DNA of 64,000 bases from Reichenbachiella agariperforans (GTDB lineage Bacteria > Bacteroidota > Bacteroidia > Cytophagales > Cyclobacteriaceae), in assembly GCF_900142205.1 (NCBI RefSeq), contig NZ_FRAA01000001.1, positions 1,136,601-1,200,600 on the forward strand, in the 5' to 3' direction. Made by a program: the position numbers and the translations under genes. The notes beneath the pieces are model-generated. The model did not search any database, was not told the DNA's origin, and saw nothing but the letters and a program-made list of their open reading frames with translations. Shown here in pieces: positions 8,827 through 17,876 of the stretch; the first letter of the stretch is position 1, and the number at the start of each line of letters is the position of its first letter.

Positions 8827-11228
8827 TATATCGAAGGATAGTTAACTGGATCAAACTCATTCATCACTGAATACGCCTTATCAAAGATTGACTCTGCATT
8901 GGGTTTAGAGAAATAATCTCCGTCTGAACCATAGGCTGGTCTATGGTCTTTAGCCGTGATGGTAAGCGGAAGATTATCGATATACTGATATGCCTTTTGC
9001 TCTTCAAGTACTTGTTGCAAAATATACGCAGAAGCTCCACCTGGCACATCTTCATCTGCCACTATGAGACGATTGGTTTTCTTGACTGACTCTACTATTG
9101 AGTGATTAACATCAAAAGGCAAAAGCGTCTGTGCATCTATTACCTCTAACTCCACACCATACTCTGCAAGCTGACTGGCGGCCTCCATTACGATTCGACA
9201 CATCGATCCATAGGTCACCACGGTGATATCTCTACCTTCTCGTAGCACGTCAGGCTGTCCGATTGACACACAGTATTCACCGACATTATCAGGAAGTCGC
9301 TCCTTCAAACGGTAACCATTGAGGCTCTCGACAATTAACGCCGCATCGTCTGATTTCAACATCGTGTTATACATACCCGCAGCCTGCGTCATATTACGCG
9401 GTACCAATACATAGACCCCACGAATAGCATTGATAATCATCCCCATCGGCGAACCAGAGTGCCAAATACCCTCTAATCTATGCCCACGAGTTCTAATAAT
9501 CAATGGTGCACGCTGTCCGCCTTTAGTTCGGTAGCTTAGTGACGCTAAATCATCAGAAAGTGTCTGTATCGTGTACAACAAATAATCAAGGTATTGTATC
9601 TCGACAATAGGGCGCAAACCTCTTAGTGCTGCACCGATTCCTTGCCCAATAATAGACGTTTCTCGAATACCAGTATCCGTTACACGGATTTCACCATGCT
9701 TCTCCTGCAACCCTGCAAAACCTTGGTTGACATCCCCTATCTTTCCTACATCTTCACCGATAGCAAACACACGAGGATCATTCTCTAATGCTGCATCAAA
9801 ACATGCTTGCATCACCTCACGACCGTCTACCATTTTGGATTGCTCGCTATATTCTGGCGCTACCGTTGGCACTTTGAGCGCTGAGTATTTGGTTTCACTA
9901 TAAAGTACTGAACTATACTCGTCGTGTCTTTTTTGCTCTAATTCTTTGAGCCAAAAAATCAACATGTCACGACTTTTTGAGGGCTCTTCACGCACTAGTC
10001 TCAGTGCTTTTTTGCTAGCACGTGTAACGTCGAGTTTATTGATATTGAGTCCCTCTCTGAGGCTTTTGGCTATGGAGAGTAGTTTGTTTCTTGATCTACT
10101 ACGGTCAGCCATCGAATCTATCACACTCACTGCCGTATCAATATCCTTTTGCAAAGAATCTCTGTATTCGTTCCATGCCGCGTTTCTAGCATTCTTAGCT
10201 AATTCACGACACTCATCCTCTATAACATCTAACTCTTGATCCGTTGCTATATTTTGATCTAATATCCACTGACGAAACTGCTTGTTACAGTCATATTGGT
10301 TTTCCCAGTCCAGCCTTTCTTTAGATTTGTATCTTTCGTGTGATCCTGATGTCGAATGCCCTTGTGGCTGGGTCATCTCCAACACATGCACCAATACTGG
10401 CACATGATCCTCTCTTGCTATTTTTTCAGCCTTCTCAAAAGTTTCTACCAGTGACACATAATCCCACCCGTTAACAGTTAGTATTTCTATCCCCTTGTTT
10501 TCAGCATCACGCTGAAAGCCTGCCATGGCTTTAGAAATACTGCTTTTAGTCGTTTGATATTTATTAGGTACTGAGATACCATATTCATCATCCCATACAG
10601 CCATGACTAACGGCACCTGAAGTACTCCCGCCGCATTCATAGTTTCAAAAAAATGCCCCTCTGCAGTAGAAGCATTACCTATGGTACCATAAGCCACTTC
10701 ATTACCCTTCACAGAAAATTTGGTCGCAGTATGCAAAGCAGGGTTTTCTCTATACAACTTAGAAGCATAAGCAAAACCTAGCAGTCGAGGTACTTGAGCA
10801 GCAGTACAAGAAACATCCGACGCAGAATTCTTCATCTTCGTCAAGTCGTTCCACTCCCCGTCTTCGCGAATAATTCGTGTTCCAAAATGGCCATTCATCA
10901 TACGTCCTGCCGAAGCAGGCTCTGCATCTACATCAGTATGGGCGTATAGCTGAGCAAAGAATTGCTGAGAGGTCAGTTGGCCTATCGCCATCATGAAAGT
11001 CTGATCTCTGTAATAGCCAGATCTAAAATCTCCATTTCTAAACACCTTGGCCAATGCGATCTGTGCTAGTTCTTTACCATCACCGAAAATCCCAAATTTC
11101 GCCTTACCCATGAACACTTCCTTTCGTCCGATATAACTTATCTCCCTACTCTCCATCGCTAGGCGATAATCTTCTAATATCTCTTTTTTAGTGGGCATTC
11201 GGTATGATGTTTTGACGGCTACTTTCAC
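8823..11228 (-). CDS. 2-oxoacid dehydrogenase E1, fused alpha and beta subunits
   Basis: This 801-residue fusion has an alpha-type thiamine diphosphate half (about 1-420) and a beta-type transketolase half (about 455-801, with EDVGKIGDVNQGF, TDTGIRETSIIG and HRPAYGSDGDYFSKP). It catalyses oxidative decarboxylation of a 2-oxoacid and transfers the acyl group to lipoyl-E2. Substrate is probably branched-chain 2-oxoacids or pyruvate. In the alpha half the usual GDGxxxEG motif reads IGNASTAEG, so the metal-binding Asp is Asn; this should be checked against relatives. The matching E2 is encoded separately at 58176-59516. The upstream ATG at 11226 was used; a second Met follows at residue 11. Confidence 0.88.
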   Translation of the reverse strand: MKVAVKTSYRMPTKKEILEDYRLAMESREISYIGRKEVFMGKAKFGIFGDGKELAQIALAKVFRNGDFRSGYYRDQTFMMAIGQLTSQQFFAQLYAHTDVDAEPASAGRMMNGHFGTRIIREDGEWNDLTKMKNSASDVSCTAAQVPRLLGFAYASKLYRENPALHTATKFSVKGNEVAYGTIGNASTAEGHFFETMNAAGVLQVPLVMAVWDDEYGISVPNKYQTTKSSISKAMAGFQRDAENKGIEILTVNGWDYVSLVETFEKAEKIAREDHVPVLVHVLEMTQPQGHSTSGSHERYKSKERLDWENQYDCNKQFRQWILDQNIATDQELDVIEDECRELAKNARNAAWNEYRDSLQKDIDTAVSVIDSMADRSRSRNKLLSIAKSLREGLNINKLDVTRASKKALRLVREEPSKSRDMLIFWLKELEQKRHDEYSSVLYSETKYSALKVPTVAPEYSEQSKMVDGREVMQACFDAALENDPRVFAIGEDVGKIGDVNQGFAGLQEKHGEIRVTDTGIRETSIIGQGIGAALRGLRPIVEIQYLDYLLYTIQTLSDDLASLSYRTKGGQRAPLIIRTRGHRLEGIWHSGSPMGMIINAIRGVYVLVPRNMTQAAGMYNTMLKSDDAALIVESLNGYRLKERLPDNVGEYCVSIGQPDVLREGRDITVVTYGSMCRIVMEAASQLAEYGVELEVIDAQTLLPFDVNHSIVESVKKTNRLIVADEDVPGGASAYILQQVLEEQKAYQYIDNLPLTITAKDHRPAYGSDGDYFSKPNAESIFDKAYSVMNEFDPVNYPSIY

Positions 11229-11524
11229 TTTAACACTTTTGGTCCAAATATTCGTTTAGCACTGGAACTGGCAAAAATAAATAAACAGGGTCAGCTTTCA
11301 AATTCCTTTTACTTTGAAACAAAATAATATTATATTTATCAACAACAAAATCAACATAACAGAATATTATTTCGCTTTATAAATTATTTATTAATAATAT
11401 AATACCTTATTGAAAGATTAGATCAAATAATACTGGTTTAAAAAAATAATTCTAGAATAAAATTCTGATTAACTGAAGCAATAAAAAGACCAAAAATTAA
11501 GCAACAACTCATAAAACTACGAAA
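11229..11524. other. AT-rich divergent intergenic region
   Basis: This 296-bp gap separates the divergent E1 and alanine dehydrogenase genes. It is very AT-rich, especially 11320-11470, and should contain both promoters. I see no coding potential, RNA gene or clear consensus promoter pair in it. Confidence 0.5.
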
Positions 11525-12634
11525 ATGATAATCGGAGTACCCAAAGAGATTAAGAACAACGAAAATCGCATTGCACTGACTCCTGCTGGAGCCAAAGAAC
11601 TCCTAAAACATGGTCATCACGTCTATATTCAGCATACGGCTGGTGAAGGCAGTGGATTCCCAGATGAGGAGTACCTCAGTGTAGGTGCTAAAATTCTACC
11701 TACGATCGAGTCAGTGTATGAGATCGCTGAAATGATCATCAAAGTCAAAGAACCTATCGAGCCCGAGTACGATTTGATCAAAGAGAATCAACTACTCTTC
11801 ACTTACTTCCACTTTGCCTCTCATGAGCCATTGACCAAAGCCATGATCAAGAGCAAGTCTATATGTCTAGCCTACGAAACTGTGGAAAAAAATAGGACAC
11901 TTCCGCTACTCGTCCCTATGTCGGAAGTAGCAGGACGTATGTCCATACAGCAGGGAGCCAAATTCCTCGAAAAACCACTAAAAGGCAGAGGTATACTCCT
12001 CGGAGGAGTTCCAGGTGTACGCCCCGCTAAAGTCATGATTCTTGGTGGAGGAGTGGTAGGTACTGAAGCAGCTAAAATGGCCGCTGGTCTAGGTGCAGAT
12101 GTCACTATATTAGACCTCAGTCTAGAAAGACTCAGGTATCTAGACGATGTGATGCCTGCCAATGTCAAGACACTTATGTCTAGCGAATACAACATTCGAG
12201 AATTGATCAAAGATCACGACCTTATTATTGGTGCTGTATTAGTCCCTGGAGCAAAAGCACCGAAACTGATCACCAAAGATATGTTGAAAGATATGCGCCC
12301 TGGTACAGTACTCGTAGACGTAGCAATTGATCAAGGTGGATGCATGGAAACCACCAAACCTACGACACATCAAGACCCGATTTTCATCATCGACGATGTG
12401 GTGCACTACAGTGTTGCCAACATGCCAGGTGCTGTACCATATACCTCCACTTTGGCTCTGACCAATGCGACACTACCCTATGCAATACAATTGGCTAACA
12501 AAGGCTGGCAAAATGCCTGCAAAGAGAATTTGGAATTAAAGCCAGGCCTCAACATCATCAGAGGAGAAGTAGTCTACAAGGCTGTTGCAGAAGCATTTGA
12601 TTTACCTTACGCGAGTGTAGAAAGTTATCTTTAG
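11525..12634 (+). CDS. ald: Alanine dehydrogenase
   Basis: The 369-residue product matches the usual length of the enzyme. It begins IIGVPKEIKNNENRIALTP, the N-terminal AlaDH/PNT signature, has the substrate region FTYFHFASHE, and an NAD-binding Rossmann fold around residues 160-200 (LGGGVVGTEAAKMAAGLGAD). It interconverts L-alanine and pyruvate plus ammonium with NAD. It is monocistronic behind an AT-rich leader and its stop codon interleaves with that of the convergent nuclease-fold gene (12631-12634). Length and motifs exclude the larger NAD(P) transhydrogenase alpha subunit. Confidence 0.95.
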   Translation: MIIGVPKEIKNNENRIALTPAGAKELLKHGHHVYIQHTAGEGSGFPDEEYLSVGAKILPTIESVYEIAEMIIKVKEPIEPEYDLIKENQLLFTYFHFASHEPLTKAMIKSKSICLAYETVEKNRTLPLLVPMSEVAGRMSIQQGAKFLEKPLKGRGILLGGVPGVRPAKVMILGGGVVGTEAAKMAAGLGADVTILDLSLERLRYLDDVMPANVKTLMSSEYNIRELIKDHDLIIGAVLVPGAKAPKLITKDMLKDMRPGTVLVDVAIDQGGCMETTKPTTHQDPIFIIDDVVHYSVANMPGAVPYTSTLALTNATLPYAIQLANKGWQNACKENLELKPGLNIIRGEVVYKAVAEAFDLPYASVESYL

Positions 12635-13092
12635 ACTTGATAAACGGGAATTTCTTTAAGAAACAAAGAGGTTCCCGTTTCAAAGTTCTGCTCACAAATA
12701 AAATGTTGTAAACCATTGGTTACGACCAAGTAACGAGCCCTCACAACCTTGTTATACACTGACGCTTGCTTAAACGTCTCTTCAGTTATCTTCACATAAC
12801 TCGCTTTACATTCTACCAACATTATCGGAGCACCTGATGAACTATAGGCTACAATATCTGGGCGTTTACTGAGCTTATTATATTTCATACTACCCTCCAC
12901 TTTGAGCAGTGTTCTAGGATAGGACAAGTACTGATTAAGGAATCTCAAAAAATTTTGTCGCACCCACTCCTCAGGGGTTAACACAATATATTTCTTACGA
13001 AATTCGTCCCAAATTTCATTCCCCTCAGTAGATTCTCGTATATTAAAATTAAAAGGAGGTAAGTTGAGTCGCTCCATAGTTTCTTTGCTCAT
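12631..13092 (-). CDS. Small PD-(D/E)xK-type protein (type I restriction HsdR N-terminal-like)
   Basis: This 153-residue soluble protein carries RPDIVAY followed about 12 residues later by MLVECKA, the D…ExK spacing of the PD-(D/E)xK nuclease fold. It resembles the N-terminal domain of HsdR. There are no helicase motors, HsdM or HsdS here, so it is not a restriction enzyme in itself. Stand-alone copies of this domain occur as housekeeping genes in Bacteroidota. It lies between two metabolic genes and has base composition like its neighbours, which argues against a recent defence island. Exact role unknown. Confidence 0.7.
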   Translation of the reverse strand: MSKETMERLNLPPFNFNIRESTEGNEIWDEFRKKYIVLTPEEWVRQNFLRFLNQYLSYPRTLLKVEGSMKYNKLSKRPDIVAYSSSGAPIMLVECKASYVKITEETFKQASVYNKVVRARYLVVTNGLQHFICEQNFETGTSLFLKEIPVYQV

Positions 13093-13129
13093 TTACACAC
13101 AAACATCAACAATTAATAACCCTGAATCA

Positions 13130-13903
13130 ATGAAAACAAAACAAGAAATAACAGAAAACTGGCTCCCCAGATATACAGGTCTAGAACTAGACGAATTTGC
13201 AGAATACATCCTCCTAACTAACTTCTCCAACTACATAGACTTGTTTGCAGAGAAATTCAATGCTCCTATAACTGGAGAAGGTCGCGCGATGCAAACCTCA
13301 ACGGCCAACAACATCACCATCATCAACTTCGGTATGGGCAGTGCAGTTGCTGCTACCATTATGGATCTACTATCAGCAGTCTCCCCAAAAGCTGTTTTGT
13401 TCTTAGGCAAGTGCGGTGGGTTGAAGAAAAAAACACAACTAGGCGACCTTATCCTGCCCATAGCGGCGATTAGAGGAGAAGGGACATCCAATGATTATAT
13501 GCCCATAGAGATTCCCGCACTCCCTTCATTTAGGCTGCAACGAGCCGTCTCATCTATGATCAAGAAACATGAGTTAGACTACTGGACGGGAACTGTCTAC
13601 ACCACCAACCGCAGAGTATGGGAACATGATAGGAAATTCAAAAAATACTTGAGAAAAATCAGAGCCATGGGCATAGATATGGAAACTGCCACTTTATTCA
13701 CTGTAGGCTTCATCAACGAAATTCCAAGAGGGGCACTACTACTCGTTTCAGATAACCCCATGACTCCTCAGGGCGTCAAAACAGAGTCCTCTGACAAGCA
13801 AGTCACCAGTAATTTCGTGCAAAAGCATCTTCAGATTGGGATAGACTCGTTGATGGAACTAGCCAATTCAGGTGATTCAGTTAAGCACATGCGCTTTGAT
13901 TAA
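13130..13903 (+). CDS. amn: AMP nucleosidase
   Basis: The 257-residue protein starts MKTKQEITENWLPRYTG and contains a nucleoside phosphorylase-type fold: NFGMGSA (phosphate-binding loop), LGKCGGL, and the purine/ribose site MGIDMETATLF. It hydrolyses AMP to adenine and ribose 5-phosphate. I chose the ATG at 13130 because the open frame upstream of it (from 13064) overlaps the divergent gene and has no family similarity. The short Bacteroidota form lacks the long N-terminal regulatory domain of the E. coli Amn. A role in AMP homeostasis is inferred from the family. Confidence 0.85.
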   Translation: MKTKQEITENWLPRYTGLELDEFAEYILLTNFSNYIDLFAEKFNAPITGEGRAMQTSTANNITIINFGMGSAVAATIMDLLSAVSPKAVLFLGKCGGLKKKTQLGDLILPIAAIRGEGTSNDYMPIEIPALPSFRLQRAVSSMIKKHELDYWTGTVYTTNRRVWEHDRKFKKYLRKIRAMGIDMETATLFTVGFINEIPRGALLLVSDNPMTPQGVKTESSDKQVTSNFVQKHLQIGIDSLMELANSGDSVKHMRFD

Positions 13904-13969
13904 CTAGGATCTCCCCCTTTTTACTAACATATTGGAACTGTAATTCAACCAAACTATATAATCTTGGAT

Positions 13970-15271
13970 TTAAACAGTTCCAGTATATATTTTCTTCTTA
14001 AGAAAACCTGAAAAAGAAAGCAGAGCGATTCCAATCACAAAATAAAAAACCAAAACCAATGTACTATTCCGCATAGAGCCTGTGAGGTATTCTACAAACC
14101 CAAATGAAAATGTCCCAAAAACAATTGACAGTTTTTCCACCACATCATAGAAACTAAAGAAAGACGTGTTATCAATCGAATTTTCAGGAATCAGTTTTGA
14201 GAAAGTAGAACGAGATATAGATTGAATACCTCCCATCACTAACCCCACGACGAATGCCAGCCCATAAAACTCCAAAGCGGTCTGCGTCTGATAAGCAAAA
14301 AGACAAACACCTACCCATATCACTAGCATAATCAGTATTGAAATCCCATTATTAAATCGCTTCGAAACAGCTGCAAAAACATAAGCCCCGAGTATCGCTA
14401 CAATTTGAATGATGACGATCGTAATGATCAACTTATTCGCCTCTAACCTCAATTCCTTCTCTCCAAAAGATGCCGCCAAATGCATGACTGCTTGCACCCC
14501 TGTGCTATAGAAAAAGAAAGCAATGAGGTACATTTTAATCGACGGCATGTCTTTTACCCATCGATATACTTTCATAATCTCCTGGTTACCCCTTTTGAAC
14601 CAACTTTGCTCGTTCTTGGCAGATTTGTCATCAGACGGCAAGTGATAAAAACTGTACTGAGCAAATACCATCCACCACACACCCACCATCAAAAAAGAAA
14701 CACGCACAGCCGATGACTTCTCTACAAAACCAAATGACTCATACGACATAATGATACCAAAACTAATAACCAACAAGATCACACTACCGATGTAGCCATA
14801 AGCATACCCCCGAGCACTTAGCTTATCATACTTATCCTTAGTCGTAATCTCTGGCAAAAAAGCATTATAAAAAACTAAGCTCCCAGAATAGCCTACCCCT
14901 GCCAAAACAGACATAATAATACCGTACTCTACGTTATAACCTCGAAACCAATAGAGTGAAAAAGTAGCTATAGAACCTATCGCAGTAAATATCTTAAGAA
15001 ACATCAGTCTACGCCCTCCTGAATCCGCTATACCAGACAGCAACGGTGAAATAATGGCGACTATCAAAAAAGCTGCTGATACCGAATAAGAATACAGAAC
15101 CGTATTCGTCATCTGATGTCCAAAAAACATTACCTGCTCTCCTCCAAACACACTTCGCGTGATACTATTAAAATAGATGGGGAAAATAGTAGAAGTAATG
15201 ACGAGCAGATACGATGAATTAGCCCAGTCGTACATGCACCAAGCATGCGTTAATTTTTTCAATTCTGTCAT
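13970..15271 (-). CDS. MFS transporter, UMF1/Atg22-like family
   Basis: This 433-residue protein has about 12 hydrophobic segments and begins MTELKKLTHAWCMYDWANSSY, where YDWANSSY is the N-terminal hallmark of UMF1/Atg22-type carriers. The ATG at 15271 is preferred over the one at 15292 because the intervening bases form a terminator hairpin for the upstream operon. Homologues are thought to export small molecules, in fungi amino acids from the vacuole. The bacterial substrate is not known. It follows the ExbB/ExbD operon on the same strand but is separated from it by that terminator. Confidence 0.8.
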   Translation of the reverse strand: MTELKKLTHAWCMYDWANSSYLLVITSTIFPIYFNSITRSVFGGEQVMFFGHQMTNTVLYSYSVSAAFLIVAIISPLLSGIADSGGRRLMFLKIFTAIGSIATFSLYWFRGYNVEYGIIMSVLAGVGYSGSLVFYNAFLPEITTKDKYDKLSARGYAYGYIGSVILLVISFGIIMSYESFGFVEKSSAVRVSFLMVGVWWMVFAQYSFYHLPSDDKSAKNEQSWFKRGNQEIMKVYRWVKDMPSIKMYLIAFFFYSTGVQAVMHLAASFGEKELRLEANKLIITIVIIQIVAILGAYVFAAVSKRFNNGISILIMLVIWVGVCLFAYQTQTALEFYGLAFVVGLVMGGIQSISRSTFSKLIPENSIDNTSFFSFYDVVEKLSIVFGTFSFGFVEYLTGSMRNSTLVLVFYFVIGIALLSFSGFLKKKIYTGTV

Positions 15272-15278
15272 AACACAG

Positions 15279-15307
15279 AAAAGCCTCCTCAAAAAGAGGA
15301 GGCTTTT
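15279..15307 (-). terminator. Rho-independent terminator of the ExbB/ExbD operon
   Basis: AAAAGCCTCCTC (15279-15290) and GAGGAGGCTTTT (15296-15307) form a perfect 12-bp stem with a 5-base loop. It lies 21 bases past the last exbD stop on the minus strand and could act in both directions. Confidence 0.85.
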
Positions 15308-15328
15308 AACTTTATATGAGATTTAATA

Positions 15329-15787
15329 TCAATCCAAACGCTTCAAAGAACTATAAAGTACTTTTCTCGCATTCGCTTCTCTTAACTCTTGTTGTACATC
15401 AGTCACAATTCCCATTTTGGCTTCCACATCCACCTTCATCGAAATAGTAATCTGATCTCTTTCTACCTCAGACAATTTATCCTTTTCTTGGTTCACAAAC
15501 CTAACCACGTCTGTAGCCTCAATAAATACATCGTTAACCTGAATCTTTGGTTGTTCACCATATAAATCCACTTTTGTTGGCTTACCGATATAGATATAAC
15601 TCACTAGAGACTTTCTTTCTAGTTTACTCAACTGAGTAGACTTAGGTAAAGTTTGCTCTACCATGATTGAAGTTTCTCTTAGTACGGTCGTTACCATAAA
15701 GAAAAACAACAACATGAAGATAATATCTGGTAGTGCAGCGGTAGGGATTTCCTGCGTCGTGTTAGAATTCTTCTTAAACTTTGCCAT
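15329..15787 (-). CDS. ExbD/TolR-family biopolymer transport protein (second copy)
   Basis: This 152-residue protein has a short cytoplasmic N-terminus, one membrane helix (PDIIFMLLFFFMVTTVLRE, about residues 20-38) and a periplasmic domain. The Asp at the start of the helix is the residue used for proton coupling in ExbD/TolR. It belongs to the energy-transducing channel that couples proton motive force to an outer membrane process. It is one base from the preceding exbD stop, so co-translation is likely. Its carboxy-terminal region is shorter than in the first copy. It is the last gene before a strong terminator. Confidence 0.85.
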   Translation of the reverse strand: MAKFKKNSNTTQEIPTAALPDIIFMLLFFFMVTTVLRETSIMVEQTLPKSTQLSKLERKSLVSYIYIGKPTKVDLYGEQPKIQVNDVFIEATDVVRFVNQEKDKLSEVERDQITISMKVDVEAKMGIVTDVQQELREANARKVLYSSLKRLD

Positions 15788-15788
15788 A

Positions 15789-16430
15789 TCACCCTCCTAT
15801 TTTATTTGGTTCCGCGATCGAAATCGCTCTTGGAATACCCTGTCTTGCCTGCTGATACAATTCCTTTTGTTCAGGATCTTTCTTGTCCAACTGAAGAAAC
15901 TCTTCAGCAGTCAATCCAATTCTCTGACCATAAATTTCATTGTATGCTGCGTTAATCTCATCCAGTACTTGGATATAGAGTTCGTAACTCGTCCCTCTAT
16001 CCGCCTTGAATGAAACAACAGCTTCACCAGGTTCGTCCGAAGAATTATCCTTCTTTCCTTTACTATTCACATGACTTCTCAGTGAAGCTGGCAAAGAGTT
16101 ATAGAGTTCTTTTCCCTCTATAGAAGGCTTTCTGAAATTCAGAATAAAATCCTTAATCATACCTCTCAACTCAGTTACGTCTCTCATAGGCTCATCTTCT
16201 ACTAGAAGTTTGTCCATGGAATTTGCCTGAATCTTAAAGATATTTCTATCGTTTTTCGTCACCTCCGGAGGTGGCTCATTTGGGTCCGGTTTAGGAGGCA
16301 AAAGCATCGCTATTCCTTTGTCGTTCGCTATCGTGGTAGTTACCAAGAAGAAAATCAACAAAAGGAAGGCAATGTCTGCCATAGAACCCGAGTTCACCTC
16401 AGCGGCCGGTCTATTTTTGCCTTTCGCCAT
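15789..16430 (-). CDS. ExbD/TolR-family biopolymer transport protein (first copy)
   Basis: A 213-residue protein starting MAKGKNRPAAEVNSGSMADIAFLLLIFFLV; the helix around residues 19-38 starts with the coupling Asp in MADIAF. The periplasmic part is longer than in the neighbouring ExbD and has a Ser/Lys-rich linker (about 120-140). Two unlike ExbD proteins next to one ExbB is a common Bacteroidota arrangement and suggests a heteromeric plug in the channel. The gene is 4 bases from the 105-residue membrane protein upstream. The partner TonB-like protein is not in the window. Confidence 0.85.
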   Translation of the reverse strand: MAKGKNRPAAEVNSGSMADIAFLLLIFFLVTTTIANDKGIAMLLPPKPDPNEPPPEVTKNDRNIFKIQANSMDKLLVEDEPMRDVTELRGMIKDFILNFRKPSIEGKELYNSLPASLRSHVNSKGKKDNSSDEPGEAVVSFKADRGTSYELYIQVLDEINAAYNEIYGQRIGLTAEEFLQLDKKDPEQKELYQQARQGIPRAISIAEPNKIGG

Positions 16431-16434
16431 AATA

Positions 16435-16752
16435 TTATTTTATTGCTTTTGAAACTTCTGTGTATACAATCCCAACCAGTGCTAAACCAGTCAAAACGTA
16501 CATCATAGTCAACAATCCTCCAATAAACTTAGAGAGACTTGGGCTTAAATCTGCATAAGCAGCAGTAACGTCTGAACCAGAAATCGCCCAAGAAATCAAG
16601 AATATCACTAGCAATGCTCCCAATCCAGCTCCAGCTTTCACCAAAGATTTAGGGTCACTTACTGAATTAATAATTGGGAAGACAATGGCTGCTAAGCCTG
16701 CCAATATTGTCAACGTATACGATATATATAATGCAACATCTATTGAATCCAT
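16435..16752 (-). CDS. Small three-helix membrane protein of the ExbB/ExbD operon
   Basis: This 105-residue protein has three predicted membrane helices (about residues 7-29, 42-59 and 78-99) joined by short loops, with a loop containing SDVTAAYADLSPS between helices two and three. I do not recognise a named family. Its position between exbB and the two exbD genes, with short gaps on both sides, suggests that it is a structural or accessory subunit of the same channel. No signal peptide cleavage site is visible. Function is inferred from context only. Confidence 0.75.
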   Translation of the reverse strand: MDSIDVALYISYTLTILAGLAAIVFPIINSVSDPKSLVKAGAGLGALLVIFLISWAISGSDVTAAYADLSPSLSKFIGGLLTMMYVLTGLALVGIVYTEVSKAIK

Positions 16753-16778
16753 CTTCTTATTCTTTTAATGTGAAAATC

Positions 16779-17630
16779 TTATTTAGAAGCAGAATGCTTA
16801 ACCAAGATATCTATTAAAGAAATAGAAGCGTCCTCCATAGAGTTGACGAGAGAATCAATTTTAGATACAAGGTAGTTGTAAAACAACTGTAGAATAACCG
16901 CAACGATCAAACCACCAACTGTAGTCAAAAGTGCAACTTTAATACCACCAGCAACCAATGCAGGAGATACGTCACCCGCCTCAGCGATAGCATCAAATGC
17001 ACCAATCATACCGATTACAGTACCCATGAAACCAAGCATAGGAGCCAATGAGATGAATAGAGATATCCAAGTCATTCCTTTTTCCAATTTACCCATTTCA
17101 ACAGAACCATAGGCAATGATTGATTTCTCTACCATTTCGATACCTTCTGACATTCTCATCAAACCTTGTACAAAGATTGAAGCAACAGGACCTTGTGTAT
17201 TTCTACATACATCCTTAGCAGCTTCTACTCCACCAGCAGCCAATGCGTCTTCTACTTGAGACAAAAGCTTCTTCGTGTTAGTAGTTGCAAGGTTTAGTGT
17301 AATAATTCTTTCGATAGCTACAGCCAATCCGAGGATCAAACATAACAATACAATACCCATGAACTCCCATCCACCTGCGATGAACTGTTCTTTTACAATT
17401 TGGTGAAAACCAGGTTTTTCTTCAACATAATCTTCTTCAACGACAGCTACCTCTTCGACAACTTCCTCTTGAATCGGAGCTTCTTCGACTGTACTACTAT
17501 CACCATCTACTAGTTCTGTAGAATCTCCCTGTGACTCGATCATCGAGTCTTCTTCTGTTTGTGCCATTGACTGAAGGTGTCCCAAAGTAAACACACCCGT
17601 CATCATCAATAAAATTACTACTCTTTTCAT
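16779..17630 (-). CDS. MotA/TolQ/ExbB proton channel family protein
   Basis: This 283-residue protein has a cleavable-looking signal (residues 1-23, ending SMAQ), an acidic Glu/Val-rich periplasmic segment (about 25-75), then three membrane helices (about 92-112, 185-208 and 225-250). The GFMGTVIGMIGAFDAI stretch is the conserved ExbB/TolQ region. It forms the pentameric stator channel with the ExbD proteins downstream. The signal plus acidic segment before the first helix is a Bacteroidota-type extension absent from E. coli ExbB. It is first in a four-gene operon that ends at the terminator at 15279-15307. Confidence 0.88.
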   Translation of the reverse strand: MKRVVILLMMTGVFTLGHLQSMAQTEEDSMIESQGDSTELVDGDSSTVEEAPIQEEVVEEVAVVEEDYVEEKPGFHQIVKEQFIAGGWEFMGIVLLCLILGLAVAIERIITLNLATTNTKKLLSQVEDALAAGGVEAAKDVCRNTQGPVASIFVQGLMRMSEGIEMVEKSIIAYGSVEMGKLEKGMTWISLFISLAPMLGFMGTVIGMIGAFDAIAEAGDVSPALVAGGIKVALLTTVGGLIVAVILQLFYNYLVSKIDSLVNSMEDASISLIDILVKHSASK

Positions 17631-17707
17631 AGTCCAATTTTTAATAAATCTTCAAATAAAGGTTTTAAAAGTTATCTAAATATGCTTTTCCAAATCACTA
17701 AATAGCG

Positions 17708-17795
17708 CGGAGAGGAAGGGATTCGAACCCCCGGTACCCTTGTGGGGTACACTCGCTTTCCAAGCGAGCACCTTAAGCCACTCGGCCACCTCTCC
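17708..17795 (-). tRNA. tRNA-Ser (anticodon GGA)
   Basis: On the minus strand the acceptor arms GGAGAGG (17789-17795) and CCTCTCC (17709-17715) pair, with discriminator G at 17708. The anticodon arm is CTCGC-TTGGAAA-GCGAG giving anticodon GGA, followed by a long class II variable arm (GTACCCC…GGGTAC) and a GGTTCGAATC T-arm. CCA is not encoded. It reads UCC/UCU serine codons. Confidence 0.96.
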
Positions 17796-17876
17796 TCTAA
17801 CTTTTAGTTTTCTCAAAGCGACAAATAAATTACAAATTATTGCTATATGCAAGGAAGTCCTTACAATTTTGGCAAG

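Noticed and set aside
12631..13092. Type I restriction-modification locus
   Set aside because: Only an HsdR N-terminal-like PD-(D/E)xK protein is present; motor domains, HsdM and HsdS are absent and the neighbours are metabolic genes.
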